This document shows positions 1-7,277 of a stretch of DNA of 47,415 nucleotides, piece after piece. The notes below the pieces were generated by a model. The model did no database searches, was not told the origin of the DNA, and saw only the letters and a list, made by a program, of their open reading frames with translations. The position numbers and the translations under genes were made by a program. Position 1 is the stretch's first letter. Each line of letters starts with the position of its first letter. Source of the stretch: Actinomycetota bacterium (GTDB taxonomy: Bacteria; Actinomycetota; Acidimicrobiia; Acidimicrobiales; Ilumatobacteraceae); assembly GCA_009704985.1 (NCBI GenBank), contig WLDE01000007.1, positions 1 through 47,415 of the forward strand, given 5' to 3'.

Positions 1-14
1 CCCGCCGCCCGAAG

Positions 15-1046
15 GTGCGAGAACGATCGCTCAACGAGGTGCGCGAGATCATCCCCGCCACCTGTTACCGGCGGTCCGCGGGCCGGGCGTCGCTCGCCCT
101 CGTGCAGGCGGTCGTGCTGTACCTCCTGCCGCTGACAGGGCTGGCACTCACCGATCGCTGGTACCTGGTGCTGCCGCTCTGGCTCCTCGCCGGCCTCGCC
201 GTGTCGGGGTTGTTCGTCCTCGGCCACGACGCCTCGCACGGCGCCCTGCTCGAGTCGCGCCGCGTGAACCGCCTGGTCGCCCAGGCGTGCATGGCGCCGA
301 GCGCACACGTGGAGGCCGCGTGGGATCTCGGCCACAACCGCATCCACCACGGCTACACCACCCGCCAGAGCTTCGACTTCGTGTGGCACCCCGTCACGCC
401 GCAGGAGTACCGAGCGATGGGGCGTCTCGCCCGCCTGCAGCACCGGCTCGAGTGGAGCTTCCTCGGGTCGGGCGCCTACTTCCTCCGCACCGTCTGGTGG
501 CAGAAGATGTGGCGCTTCAACGCGCCGGGTCAGCGACGCAGCGCGATCATCCGCGACAAGATCACCCTCGGCTCGGTGATGCTGGTGGTCACCGCCGCGA
601 CCGTGGTGATCGGCGCGTTGACCGGCGGATGGGTGCAGGCGATCTGGCTGCCGATCAAGCTCTTCGTCGTGCCGTTCCTGCTGTTCATCCACATCATCGG
701 CTGGACCGTGTACGTGCACCACGTGGACCCCGACATCCGGTGGTGGACCCGCAAGGAGTGGAGCCAGTTCCACGGCCAGATGGACTCCACCACGATCCTG
801 CGCGTGAACCCGATCGTGAACACGCTCTGGTTCCACAACATCTTCGTGCACGTGCCGCACCACGTGGACGTGCGCATCCCGTTCCACCAGCTGCCGGCAG
901 CGGCGGATGCGATCCGCGCCGCGTACCCCGACACGGTGCGCTCCGGACGCCTGTCGCTCCGCTCGTATCTGAAGGCCGCCAAGGCCTGCAAGCTCTACGA
1001 CTTCGACGCCGGCCGTTGGTTGCCGTACAGCGCCGCGAAGGCCTGA
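15..1046 (+). CDS. Membrane fatty acid desaturase
   Basis: Di-iron integral membrane desaturase that would introduce a double bond into acyl chains of membrane lipids. The three histidine boxes of the family are present: HDASH (residues 71-75), HNRIHH (107-112) and HVPHH (279-283), with an additional VHHVDP near 234. Hydrophobic segments lie at about 25-70 and 185-235. At 343 residues the length is normal for bacterial acyl-lipid desaturases. The GTG at 15 is the first start visible, but the frame is open to the window edge, so the true start could lie upstream. The C-terminal tail (KAAKACKLYDFDAGRW, about residues 320-335) is repeated almost exactly in a 32-codon ORF at 3195. Substrate and regiospecificity cannot be told from sequence. 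Confidence 0.88.
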   Translation: MRERSLNEVREIIPATCYRRSAGRASLALVQAVVLYLLPLTGLALTDRWYLVLPLWLLAGLAVSGLFVLGHDASHGALLESRRVNRLVAQACMAPSAHVEAAWDLGHNRIHHGYTTRQSFDFVWHPVTPQEYRAMGRLARLQHRLEWSFLGSGAYFLRTVWWQKMWRFNAPGQRRSAIIRDKITLGSVMLVVTAATVVIGALTGGWVQAIWLPIKLFVVPFLLFIHIIGWTVYVHHVDPDIRWWTRKEWSQFHGQMDSTTILRVNPIVNTLWFHNIFVHVPHHVDVRIPFHQLPAAADAIRAAYPDTVRSGRLSLRSYLKAAKACKLYDFDAGRWLPYSAAKA

Positions 1047-1055
1047 CGCCACCCG

Positions 1056-1098
1056 CCGCGGGACGAGTCGGCCCACATCGGGCGTCGGTGTCCCGCGG
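1056..1098 (+). terminator. Hairpin downstream of the desaturase
   Basis: CCGCGGGAC (1056-1064) pairs with GTCCCGCGG (1090-1098), and an inner GCCC/GGGC stem can form inside the loop. It starts 9 nt after the desaturase stop. There is no T-run, which is common for terminators in high-GC actinobacteria. The function is inferred from position. Confidence 0.5.
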
Positions 1099-1121
1099 TC
1101 GCGGCGGGTCGCCCGCAGTGC

Positions 1122-1156
1122 GGGATGGATGCGCCCAGCCTGGGCGTTTCCGTCCC
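1122..1156. repeat. 35-bp palindromic repeat, copy 1
   Basis: Imperfect palindrome: outer arms GGGATGGA / TCCGTCCC and inner arms CGCCCA / TGGGCG around a 3-nt loop. It lies between the convergent desaturase and LysM genes. It has the same length and layout as copies at 1184 and 5319. Possible roles are a bidirectional terminator or a small dispersed (REP-like) element. Confidence 0.7.
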
Positions 1157-1183
1157 TCTGTTCCCCGCCGGTCGTGACGGCAT

Positions 1184-1218
1184 GGGACGGATGCACCCAG
1201 CTCGGGTGTTTCCGTCCC
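1184..1218. repeat. 35-bp palindromic repeat, copy 2
   Basis: Outer arms GGGACGGA / TCCGTCCC are fully complementary. Inner arms are CACCC / GGGTG, with the A-T pair replacing the G-C pair of copy 1 on both sides (compensatory change). It sits 9 nt beyond the stop of the LysM gene on the minus strand, so it probably ends that transcript. Confidence 0.72.
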
Positions 1219-1227
1219 GAGCTGGCG

Positions 1228-2637
1228 TCAGCAGGGGACCAGGATCTCGAGGCCGGGGAACCACGAGTCCCAGCCCGGCGTGTCGACGTTGACCGCCGCG
1301 AGCGCCTCGAACGTGGTGCCGAGCTGCGCCGCCACCATCGCGGGGACGTCACCCTCGACCACCGTGTAGGTGCCGCAGGCAGCGACCTCTGGTGGCGTGC
1401 TGTCGGAAGGTGGCGTTCCGTCGTTGTCCGGCGGGGCCGGGCGTTCGGACGGGACCAGTGGGCGGGCATCCGAGGTGTCGAACGAGGCGGCATCGATCAG
1501 CGTGTCGCCGTACCCGAGCAGCAACGTGGTCACCGTCGCCGTGCCGAGAACCTCCATCCGGTTCTCGAACGTCCGCTCGACAACGAGGCCGTCGAAGACG
1601 ATCCAATGCGTCGTCTGCTCGAGGCCTCGTGGCGTCATGTCGTCGGCGGTGTACGTGCTCGTTCGTGTGAGCGTCCACCCCGTCCCGGGCAAGCCGGTGG
1701 ACGTCAGATCCCCACCCTCCGTCGCAGCCGGATCGACATCGCCGGCGAAGAACGGGCGGTCCTCCTCGGCGAGGTCGTCCTCGAGGTTCAGTGCGACGAT
1801 CGCTCCCTCGCCGATCATCCGTCCGGGCACCTGATTCGGTCCGAACACGGCACAGTTCGTGTCGATCCCGTTCCAGACCCCTCGGGCGTGCAGCGTGGTC
1901 GGGTAGAGCACGCTGCCGGTGCCGATCAGATCGAAGGTGCTTTGATCCGGGAACGTGGCGCGCAGCACCCATCGGCCGGCCTCCCGGTCGGAGAAGAGCG
2001 ACAGCGTGAACGTGTCGAATCCTGCGGACCCGGACGGCACCTCACAGTCGAAGTCCGACGTCAACGTCACCTGCATGTCCTGCTCGACGACCTCGACCGT
2101 GGGCACAAGCGTGGTGTCTGTGAACCCTGCCGGCACGATCGCGCCGGCAGGGATCCGGATCGTCCCGCCGACACCCGGCCACTCGGGCACGATGCCGTTG
2201 GGCTCCAGGGTCATGCCGTTGAAGATGAGCAGGTCCGCGAACGGCACGCTCCAGTCGCTCGCGATCGTTGCGGGCGTGTCGCCATCCCGGATGACGTACT
2301 CGACCTCGGTTCGCAGCACCGAGCCAGCAACTCCTGGGCCGCCCGAAGGTGCCGGGACGGTCGCCGCGGGGTCGCCAGACGCCGAAGCGACGGGCGCGGG
2401 GGTGATGGGCGCCGAAGCGACGGGCGCGTCCGGCTCTGTCGCCGCTGCTTCATCGGCCGGAGCGTCTCGCCAGGCCCACACGGTGGCGAGCGTCACGACG
2501 AGGACCGTCGCAGCCGCGACACCGAGGAGCACGCGAGAGGTCGGGCGGCGCATCGTCGGCCCGGTGCTCGCCGTCGTCAGCACCACGGTCCAGAGGTCGT
2601 CGGCGGCGCGGTCGAGGCGGTCGTCGAGGTCGATCAT
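1228..2637 (-). CDS. Membrane-anchored protein with two LysM domains, coupled to an ECF sigma factor
   Basis: 469-residue protein beginning MIDLDDRLDR. The start at 2637 is chosen because its ATG overlaps the TGA of the sigma factor gene (ATGA). A short cytoplasmic N-terminus (1-35) precedes one transmembrane helix (about 36-56), then an Ala/Pro/Thr-rich linker (60-110). An N-terminal LysM-like domain follows at about 113-165 (YVIRDGDTPATIAS) and a C-terminal one at about 422-469 (YTVVEGDVPAMVA). LysM domains bind peptidoglycan or other N-acetylglucosamine polymers. By gene position it is where an anti-sigma factor normally lies, so it may sense the wall and restrain the sigma factor. It has no recognisable zinc anti-sigma motif. 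The role is inferred; the domain calls are moderately sure. Confidence 0.7.
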   Translation of the reverse strand: MIDLDDRLDRAADDLWTVVLTTASTGPTMRRPTSRVLLGVAAATVLVVTLATVWAWRDAPADEAAATEPDAPVASAPITPAPVASASGDPAATVPAPSGGPGVAGSVLRTEVEYVIRDGDTPATIASDWSVPFADLLIFNGMTLEPNGIVPEWPGVGGTIRIPAGAIVPAGFTDTTLVPTVEVVEQDMQVTLTSDFDCEVPSGSAGFDTFTLSLFSDREAGRWVLRATFPDQSTFDLIGTGSVLYPTTLHARGVWNGIDTNCAVFGPNQVPGRMIGEGAIVALNLEDDLAEEDRPFFAGDVDPAATEGGDLTSTGLPGTGWTLTRTSTYTADDMTPRGLEQTTHWIVFDGLVVERTFENRMEVLGTATVTTLLLGYGDTLIDAASFDTSDARPLVPSERPAPPDNDGTPPSDSTPPEVAACGTYTVVEGDVPAMVAAQLGTTFEALAAVNVDTPGWDSWFPGLEILVPC

Positions 2638-3158
2638 CGGAGGTCCTCCTGTTCGAGCACGGCGGTGAGCGTCGCCCGGGCGCGCGTGAGATGGGTCTGT
2701 GCTGTCTCCTTCGTCATCCCGAGCTCGTCGGCGATCTCCTGGAGCGACAGCCGGAACAGCGCCTTCAACGTGACGACCTGGGCCTGACGGCGGGGCAGGC
2801 GACGGATGGCCGCCCACACGTGCTCGCTCTCGACCGGCATCGACGGGATCGTCGAACGTTCCGTGCGGGCGAGCAGGCGGGGGAGTGCCTTCGCCTCGAC
2901 GATCCGTCGACGCACGAACGACGTCGAGCGGTTCGACACCACGCGCCGCACCCACCCGATCGGCTGCTCCAGCGCACCGACCTGATCCCATCGCCGGCCT
3001 GCGGCGGTGAGCGCCTCGTGCGCGAGATCGTCGGCCGCGTCGGTGTTGCCCGTGAGCGCGTAGGCGAGCGCGACGAGACCGCGTCGTTCGCGTCGGTAGA
3101 AGTCGTCGAACGACTCGACGACCCGCACCTGCTCAGCGGAGGGCACCACGGCATCCAC
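2634..3158 (-). CDS. ECF-type RNA polymerase sigma factor
   Basis: 174-residue sigma-70 family protein with only regions 2 and 4, as in extracytoplasmic-function (SigE-like) sigma factors. Region 2 is at about 17-60 (FYRRERRGLVALAYALTG, then the DAADDLAHEA helix). Region 4 with its helix-turn-helix is at about 117-165 (LPRRQAQVV, LSLQEIADELGM, TAQTHLTRAR). It should direct RNA polymerase to a small stress regulon. Its stop overlaps the start of the LysM membrane gene by 4 bp, so the two are translated together. The start at GTG 3158 is plausible but uncertain, since no clear ribosome binding site is seen and alternative GTG codons follow within five codons. Confidence 0.85.
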   Translation of the reverse strand: MDAVVPSAEQVRVVESFDDFYRRERRGLVALAYALTGNTDAADDLAHEALTAAGRRWDQVGALEQPIGWVRRVVSNRSTSFVRRRIVEAKALPRLLARTERSTIPSMPVESEHVWAAIRRLPRRQAQVVTLKALFRLSLQEIADELGMTKETAQTHLTRARATLTAVLEQEDLR

Positions 3159-3194
3159 GGTGCATCACTCGCACGACCCCGATGATCGCATGAC

Positions 3195-3293
3195 ATGAGC
3201 ACCGGCGGATCGTCGATGGGCTCGTCCCTGGAGGCCGCCAAGGCCTGCAAGCTCGACGACTTCGACGCCGGCCGTTGGGTCCCCTACCCCTGA
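3195..3293 (+). CDS. 32-codon ORF repeating the desaturase C-terminal tail
   Basis: ATG to TGA ORF encoding a 32-residue peptide ending EAAKACKLDDFDAGRWVPYP. Its last 20 residues match the tail of the desaturase at 15-1046. By eye, 55 of 60 nucleotides are identical between 3228-3287 and 969-1028. It may be the remnant of a deleted paralogue whose frame happens to be closed by an ATG, or a real small protein that mimics the tail. A weak hexamer GATGAT lies 8 nt before the ATG. It sits divergent from the sigma factor gene. Expression is unproven. Confidence 0.4.
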   Translation: MSTGGSSMGSSLEAAKACKLDDFDAGRWVPYP

Positions 3294-3324
3294 CGAGCAG
3301 GGCGTCGCTCACGAACGATCGTGG

Positions 3325-4038
3325 TCAGCAGAAGCCGTCGGTCGGGATCGAGATCTCACCGGCGTAGGCGCCGTCGACCTTCACGGTCGTCGGATCGGGC
3401 AGTTCCTCGGCCAGCACGCCCGCAGTGCCGAAGAACTCGTCCGACGAGAGCAGGATGAGGTTCATGCCCTCGTGCGCAGCGACGGCCGTCCACTCGCAAC
3501 CCGCCTCCAGCACGATCTCGTCGAGGTGATCGGCCCACGACGACCCGAGCGTGACGCCGGACGCGGTGGCGAGGTCGATGTCGGTCACCGATCCGCCGAG
3601 CAACTGCCAACCCGTGAAGACGAGGTCTGCCTCCTCGTCGCCGCCGAAGAAGAGGCAGAGCGAGTTCGGGAAGCAGGCGTAGCTCATGATCCTGAGGGCG
3701 AAGGTCTCGTCACCGAACTCGGCGGCGAACCGGCCGTCGGTCGTCGGCTCGGGATACTCCTCCGTGCTCTCGAAGTCGAACGGCCCGAACATCTCGATCG
3801 CTGCCGGCATGACCAGGTCGCGCGACATGCCGAAGTCGAGGCCGTTGACGGAGCACGGAGTCAGGAGTCCATCCGGTTCGATGGGACCGCCGTCGCTGGC
3901 GCACACCGTGACCGACCTCGAGCCCGAGCCCGTCGAAGCCGGTTCGATCGGCGTGCCTTCGTCGTCGCCTCCCTGCGAGCATCCGGTGAGGCCCATCAGG
4001 GCGACAACCGTGAACGAGGCGGTGAGTGCCCGGCGCAT
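3325..4038 (-). CDS. Putative lipoprotein of unknown function
   Basis: 237-residue protein with a typical lipoprotein signal: MRRALTASFTVVALMG followed by the lipobox LTGC, so Cys20 would be lipidated and the protein anchored outside the membrane. The start at 4038 is preferred over an upstream start because it gives a normal signal peptide. The mature part is acidic and contains several cysteines (for example CASDGG, YACFPNSLC, GCEW, and FC at the very end) that could form disulfides outside the cell. No family is recognised. It follows the nitronate monooxygenase-like gene on the same strand after 54 bp, so the two may be cotranscribed. Confidence 0.65.
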   Translation of the reverse strand: MRRALTASFTVVALMGLTGCSQGGDDEGTPIEPASTGSGSRSVTVCASDGGPIEPDGLLTPCSVNGLDFGMSRDLVMPAAIEMFGPFDFESTEEYPEPTTDGRFAAEFGDETFALRIMSYACFPNSLCLFFGGDEEADLVFTGWQLLGGSVTDIDLATASGVTLGSSWADHLDEIVLEAGCEWTAVAAHEGMNLILLSSDEFFGTAGVLAEELPDPTTVKVDGAYAGEISIPTDGFC

Positions 4039-4092
4039 CGGTACATCTTGGCCTGAGCCGCGATCGCTGGTGCGGACCATCCGGTCGGTTGC

Positions 4093-5238
4093 TCAGGCCT
4101 CCATGAGGCGGTTGAGGTGCTGGACGCTGTCGATGAACTCGTCGATCATGTCGAACACCACCTGCGCGGCGGGCTTGGCCTCGTTCATCGAGCCGACGAT
4201 CTGGCCGACGAAGTAGTTCGCGAGCTGCTCGGCGCCCGAGCCCTTCCGGTACGAGGCACGGTCGATGCGGGCACGGGCCTCGGCGACCAGGATCGGCTGC
4301 AGCGGCATGCCGAGCGGCTTCGGGTTGGCGGGGTCGTCCCACTCGTCGGTCCACGCGCTGCGCAGCTGACGCGCCGGCTTGCCGGTGAGCGACCGTGAGC
4401 GCAGCGTGTCGCTCGACGACGCGGTGAGGAACTTCTCCTTCACCACCGGGTGCGTCTCGGCCTCGTCGGTGGTGAGCCACACGCTGCCGCACCACACGCC
4501 CTGCGCTCCCAGCGCCATCGCCGCCGCCATCTGGCGGCCGCGGCCGATGCCGCCCGCACCGAGCACCGGCACGGGTGCGACGGCGTCGACGATCTCGGGG
4601 ATCAGCACCATGGTGCCGACCTCGCCCGTGTGGCCACCGGCCTCGGCGCCCTGGGCGATGATCACGTCGACGCCGGCATTCACGTGGCGTTCGGCGTGCT
4701 GCGCCTTGCCGGCGAGGGCGCCGATCAGGCGGCCCTCCTCCTTGCAGCGCTCGATCATGTGCCCCGGGGGCGGGCCGAGCGCGTTGACGAGCAGGCGCGG
4801 CTGGTGCGCGAGCGAGATCTCGAGCAGCGGGTCCATCATCGCTGCGGAGAACGGGGCGGCGTTGCCGGCCGCATCGGCCGGATCGCGGCGGGGACGGCCG
4901 TCGCCCTCGAACGGCGGCACGTCGTACTTCTCCATCAGCCGGTTCACGAACTGACGGTGCTCCTCGGGGATCATCGAGCGGATGCTGTCCATCGTGAGCC
5001 CGCCCTCGTCGGACCCGGCGTACTTCGCGGGCACGATCACGTCGACGCCGTAGGCGCGGTCGCCGATCTCGTCCTCGATCCAGCGCAGATCGATCTCGAG
5101 TTGCTCGGGTGTGTGCGCCGCGGCGCCGAGCACGCCCATGCCGCCCGCCTTGCACACCGCCGCCACCACGTCGCGGCAGTGGGTGAAGGCGAGGATCGGC
5201 ACGTCGATGCCGAACATGTCCGTGATCGCCGTCTTCAT
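4093..5238 (-). CDS. Nitronate monooxygenase / NPD-family FMN enzyme
   Basis: 381-residue protein of the 2-nitropropane dioxygenase/nitronate monooxygenase family, an FMN-binding TIM barrel. Typical stretches are visible: the N-terminal MFGIDVPILAF, the GGMGVLGAA loop, VDVIIAQGAEAGGHTG (the segment that carries the catalytic histidine in the family) and PVLGAGGIGRGRQMAAAMALGA (phosphate-binding end of the barrel). Members oxidise nitronates or act as enoyl reductases, and the real substrate here is unknown. The start is supported by a GAGGGGG ribosome binding site just before the ATG. Transcribed away from the ABC exporter, with a palindromic repeat between. Confidence 0.85.
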   Translation of the reverse strand: MKTAITDMFGIDVPILAFTHCRDVVAAVCKAGGMGVLGAAAHTPEQLEIDLRWIEDEIGDRAYGVDVIVPAKYAGSDEGGLTMDSIRSMIPEEHRQFVNRLMEKYDVPPFEGDGRPRRDPADAAGNAAPFSAAMMDPLLEISLAHQPRLLVNALGPPPGHMIERCKEEGRLIGALAGKAQHAERHVNAGVDVIIAQGAEAGGHTGEVGTMVLIPEIVDAVAPVPVLGAGGIGRGRQMAAAMALGAQGVWCGSVWLTTDEAETHPVVKEKFLTASSSDTLRSRSLTGKPARQLRSAWTDEWDDPANPKPLGMPLQPILVAEARARIDRASYRKGSGAEQLANYFVGQIVGSMNEAKPAAQVVFDMIDEFIDSVQHLNRLMEA

Positions 5239-5318
5239 CGAACCCCCTCAGGTCGTCGCTCGGGTCGCGACGGCTCGACCGTACCGAGTGGGCCCGACCC
5301 GCACCGAAGCCGCGGCGC

Positions 5319-5353
5319 GGGACGGATGTGCCCGGAGCGGGCGTTCCCGTCCC
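5319..5353. repeat. 35-bp palindromic repeat, copy 3
   Basis: Outer arms GGGACGG / CCGTCCC and inner arms GCCCG / CGGGC around a 3-nt loop. It has the same total length and layout as the copies at 1122 and 1184, but differs at many inner bases in a pairing-preserving way. It lies 16 nt beyond the stop of the ABC exporter gene on the minus strand, consistent with a terminator role. Confidence 0.7.
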
Positions 5354-5369
5354 TGGCTCGCGGCCGGGG

Positions 5370-7277
5370 TCAGCCGAGGTCGGTGGCGGCGCCGGCGAAC
5401 TGGGACTGGTAGAGGGTGAAGTAGGCGCCCTGCTTCGCGAGCAGCTCCTGGTGCGTGCCCTGCTCGACGATGCGGCCGGCGTCCATCACCAGGATCGTGT
5501 CGGCGTCGCGGATCGTGCTGAGGCGGTGGGCGATCACGAAGCTCGTGCGCGACGAGCGCAACGCCGCCATCGCGTGCTGGATGAGCACCTCGGTGCGGGT
5601 GTCGACCGAGCTGGTCGCCTCGTCGAGGATCAGGATCGACGGATCGGAGAGGAACGCCCGGGCGATGGTGATGAGCTGCTTCTCGCCGGCGCTGACGTTG
5701 CCGCCCTCGTCGTCGATCACGGTGTCGTAGCCGTGGGGGAGCATGTGCGCGAAGCGGTCGACGTAGGCGGCGCGTGCGGCGGCGTACACCTGCTCGTCGG
5801 TGGCGTCGGGGTTGCCGTACTTGATGTTCTCGAAGATCGTGCCCCCGAACAGCCAGGTGTCCTGCAGCACCATGCCCAGCTGGTTCCGCAGCTCGGCACG
5901 CGACATCGCAGCGATGTCGACACCGTCGAGGGTGATCCGGCCGGCGTCGAGGTCGTAGAACCGCATCAGCAGGTTCACGAGCGTGGTCTTGCCGGCACCG
6001 GTGGGCCCGACGATCGCGACGGTGGTGCCGGGCTCGGCCACGAGCGACAGGTCGGTGATGAGCGGCCGGTCCTCCACGTAGCGGAACGACACCTGCTCGA
6101 ACTCCACCCGACCGCGCGCCGGGCCGGCCAGCAACGGGTGCTCGGGGTCGGGCGACTCCTCCGGGGCGTCGAGCAGCTCGAAGACCCGCTCGGCCGAGGC
6201 GATGCCGGACTGCAGCACGTTGATCATCGAGGCGAACTGCGTGAGCGGCATCGTGAACTGCCGCTGGTACTGGATGAACGCCTGGATGTCGCCGACGCCG
6301 AGCGAACCCGACGACACCCGGATGCCGCCGATCACGGCGATCGCGACGTAGCCGAGGTTGCCGAGGAACATCATCATCGGCTGGATCGAACCGGATGCGA
6401 ACTGCGCCTCGAAGCCCGCCTGGTACATCTTCTCGTTGGTGGCGGCGAAGCGGGCCCGGGCCTCGTCCTGGCGGCCGAAGGCGCGCACGATGGCGTGGCC
6501 GGTGAACACCTCCTCCACCTGCGCGTTGAGTGCGCCGGTGTGCTTCCACTGCGCCATGAACCGGCTCTTCGAGCGACCGGCGATCGTCTTCATCGAGAAG
6601 ATCGACAGCGGCACCGTCACGATCGCGACGAGCGCGAGGAGCGGTGAGATCCAGACCATCATCACCAGCACACCGGTGATCGTGAGCGCGGAGGTGAGCA
6701 GCTGCGACAGCGTCTGCTGCAGGCTCTGGGCCACGTTGTCGATGTCGTTGGTGACCCGGCTCAGCAGGTCGCCGCGTGGCTGGCGGTCGACGTACCCGAG
6801 CGGCAGCCGGTTCAGCTTCGCCTCGACGTCGTTGCGCAGCCGGTTCATCGTGCGCTGCACGATGCCCGCCAGCATCCACGCCTGCAGGCAGCTCAGCGCG
6901 TACGACCCGACGTACAGCACGATCGCGAGCAGCAGGATCCGGTGCAGGCGGTCGAAGTCGATGCCGTCGGCACCGTTGCGGCCGGTGATGCCCTCGAACA
7001 CGACGTCGGTGGCCCGGCCCAGCACCTTCGGACCGAACACGACCGCCACCACGCTCACCAGCGCGAGCGAGATGACGACGATCACGCCGGCGCGCTCCAC
7101 GCGCATCTGGTCGGCGAGGCGGGAGGAGGTGCCCTTGAAGTCCTTCGAGCGCTCGGTGGGCACGCCGACGGAGTGGAACCGGCCGCCACCACCGGGTCGC
7201 GCCTCGGCGGCCGGCGGGCGCAGCGGGTTGTCGCTGGCCGCCGTGTCGGCGGTGTCGACGGCCTCGTCGGCGCTCAT
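5370..7277 (-). CDS. ABC exporter subunit with consensus catalytic site (heterodimer partner 2)
   Basis: 635-residue half-transporter: six transmembrane helices (about 60-370) fused to an ATPase domain (about 388-630). Walker A GPTGAGKT (424-431), Walker B ILILDE with catalytic Glu553, and His584 in the H-loop are all intact. The ABC signature is altered to VSAGE (528-532). This pattern, paired with the degenerate Walker B of the upstream subunit, fits heterodimeric exporters such as TM287/TM288 and LmrCD. The start at 7277 is chosen because the ATG overlaps the TGA of the upstream subunit (ATGA). A charged, Gly-rich N-terminal extension of about 55 residues precedes the first helix. Likely exports drugs or lipids. 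Confidence 0.9.
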   Translation of the reverse strand: MSADEAVDTADTAASDNPLRPPAAEARPGGGGRFHSVGVPTERSKDFKGTSSRLADQMRVERAGVIVVISLALVSVVAVVFGPKVLGRATDVVFEGITGRNGADGIDFDRLHRILLLAIVLYVGSYALSCLQAWMLAGIVQRTMNRLRNDVEAKLNRLPLGYVDRQPRGDLLSRVTNDIDNVAQSLQQTLSQLLTSALTITGVLVMMVWISPLLALVAIVTVPLSIFSMKTIAGRSKSRFMAQWKHTGALNAQVEEVFTGHAIVRAFGRQDEARARFAATNEKMYQAGFEAQFASGSIQPMMMFLGNLGYVAIAVIGGIRVSSGSLGVGDIQAFIQYQRQFTMPLTQFASMINVLQSGIASAERVFELLDAPEESPDPEHPLLAGPARGRVEFEQVSFRYVEDRPLITDLSLVAEPGTTVAIVGPTGAGKTTLVNLLMRFYDLDAGRITLDGVDIAAMSRAELRNQLGMVLQDTWLFGGTIFENIKYGNPDATDEQVYAAARAAYVDRFAHMLPHGYDTVIDDEGGNVSAGEKQLITIARAFLSDPSILILDEATSSVDTRTEVLIQHAMAALRSSRTSFVIAHRLSTIRDADTILVMDAGRIVEQGTHQELLAKQGAYFTLYQSQFAGAATDLG

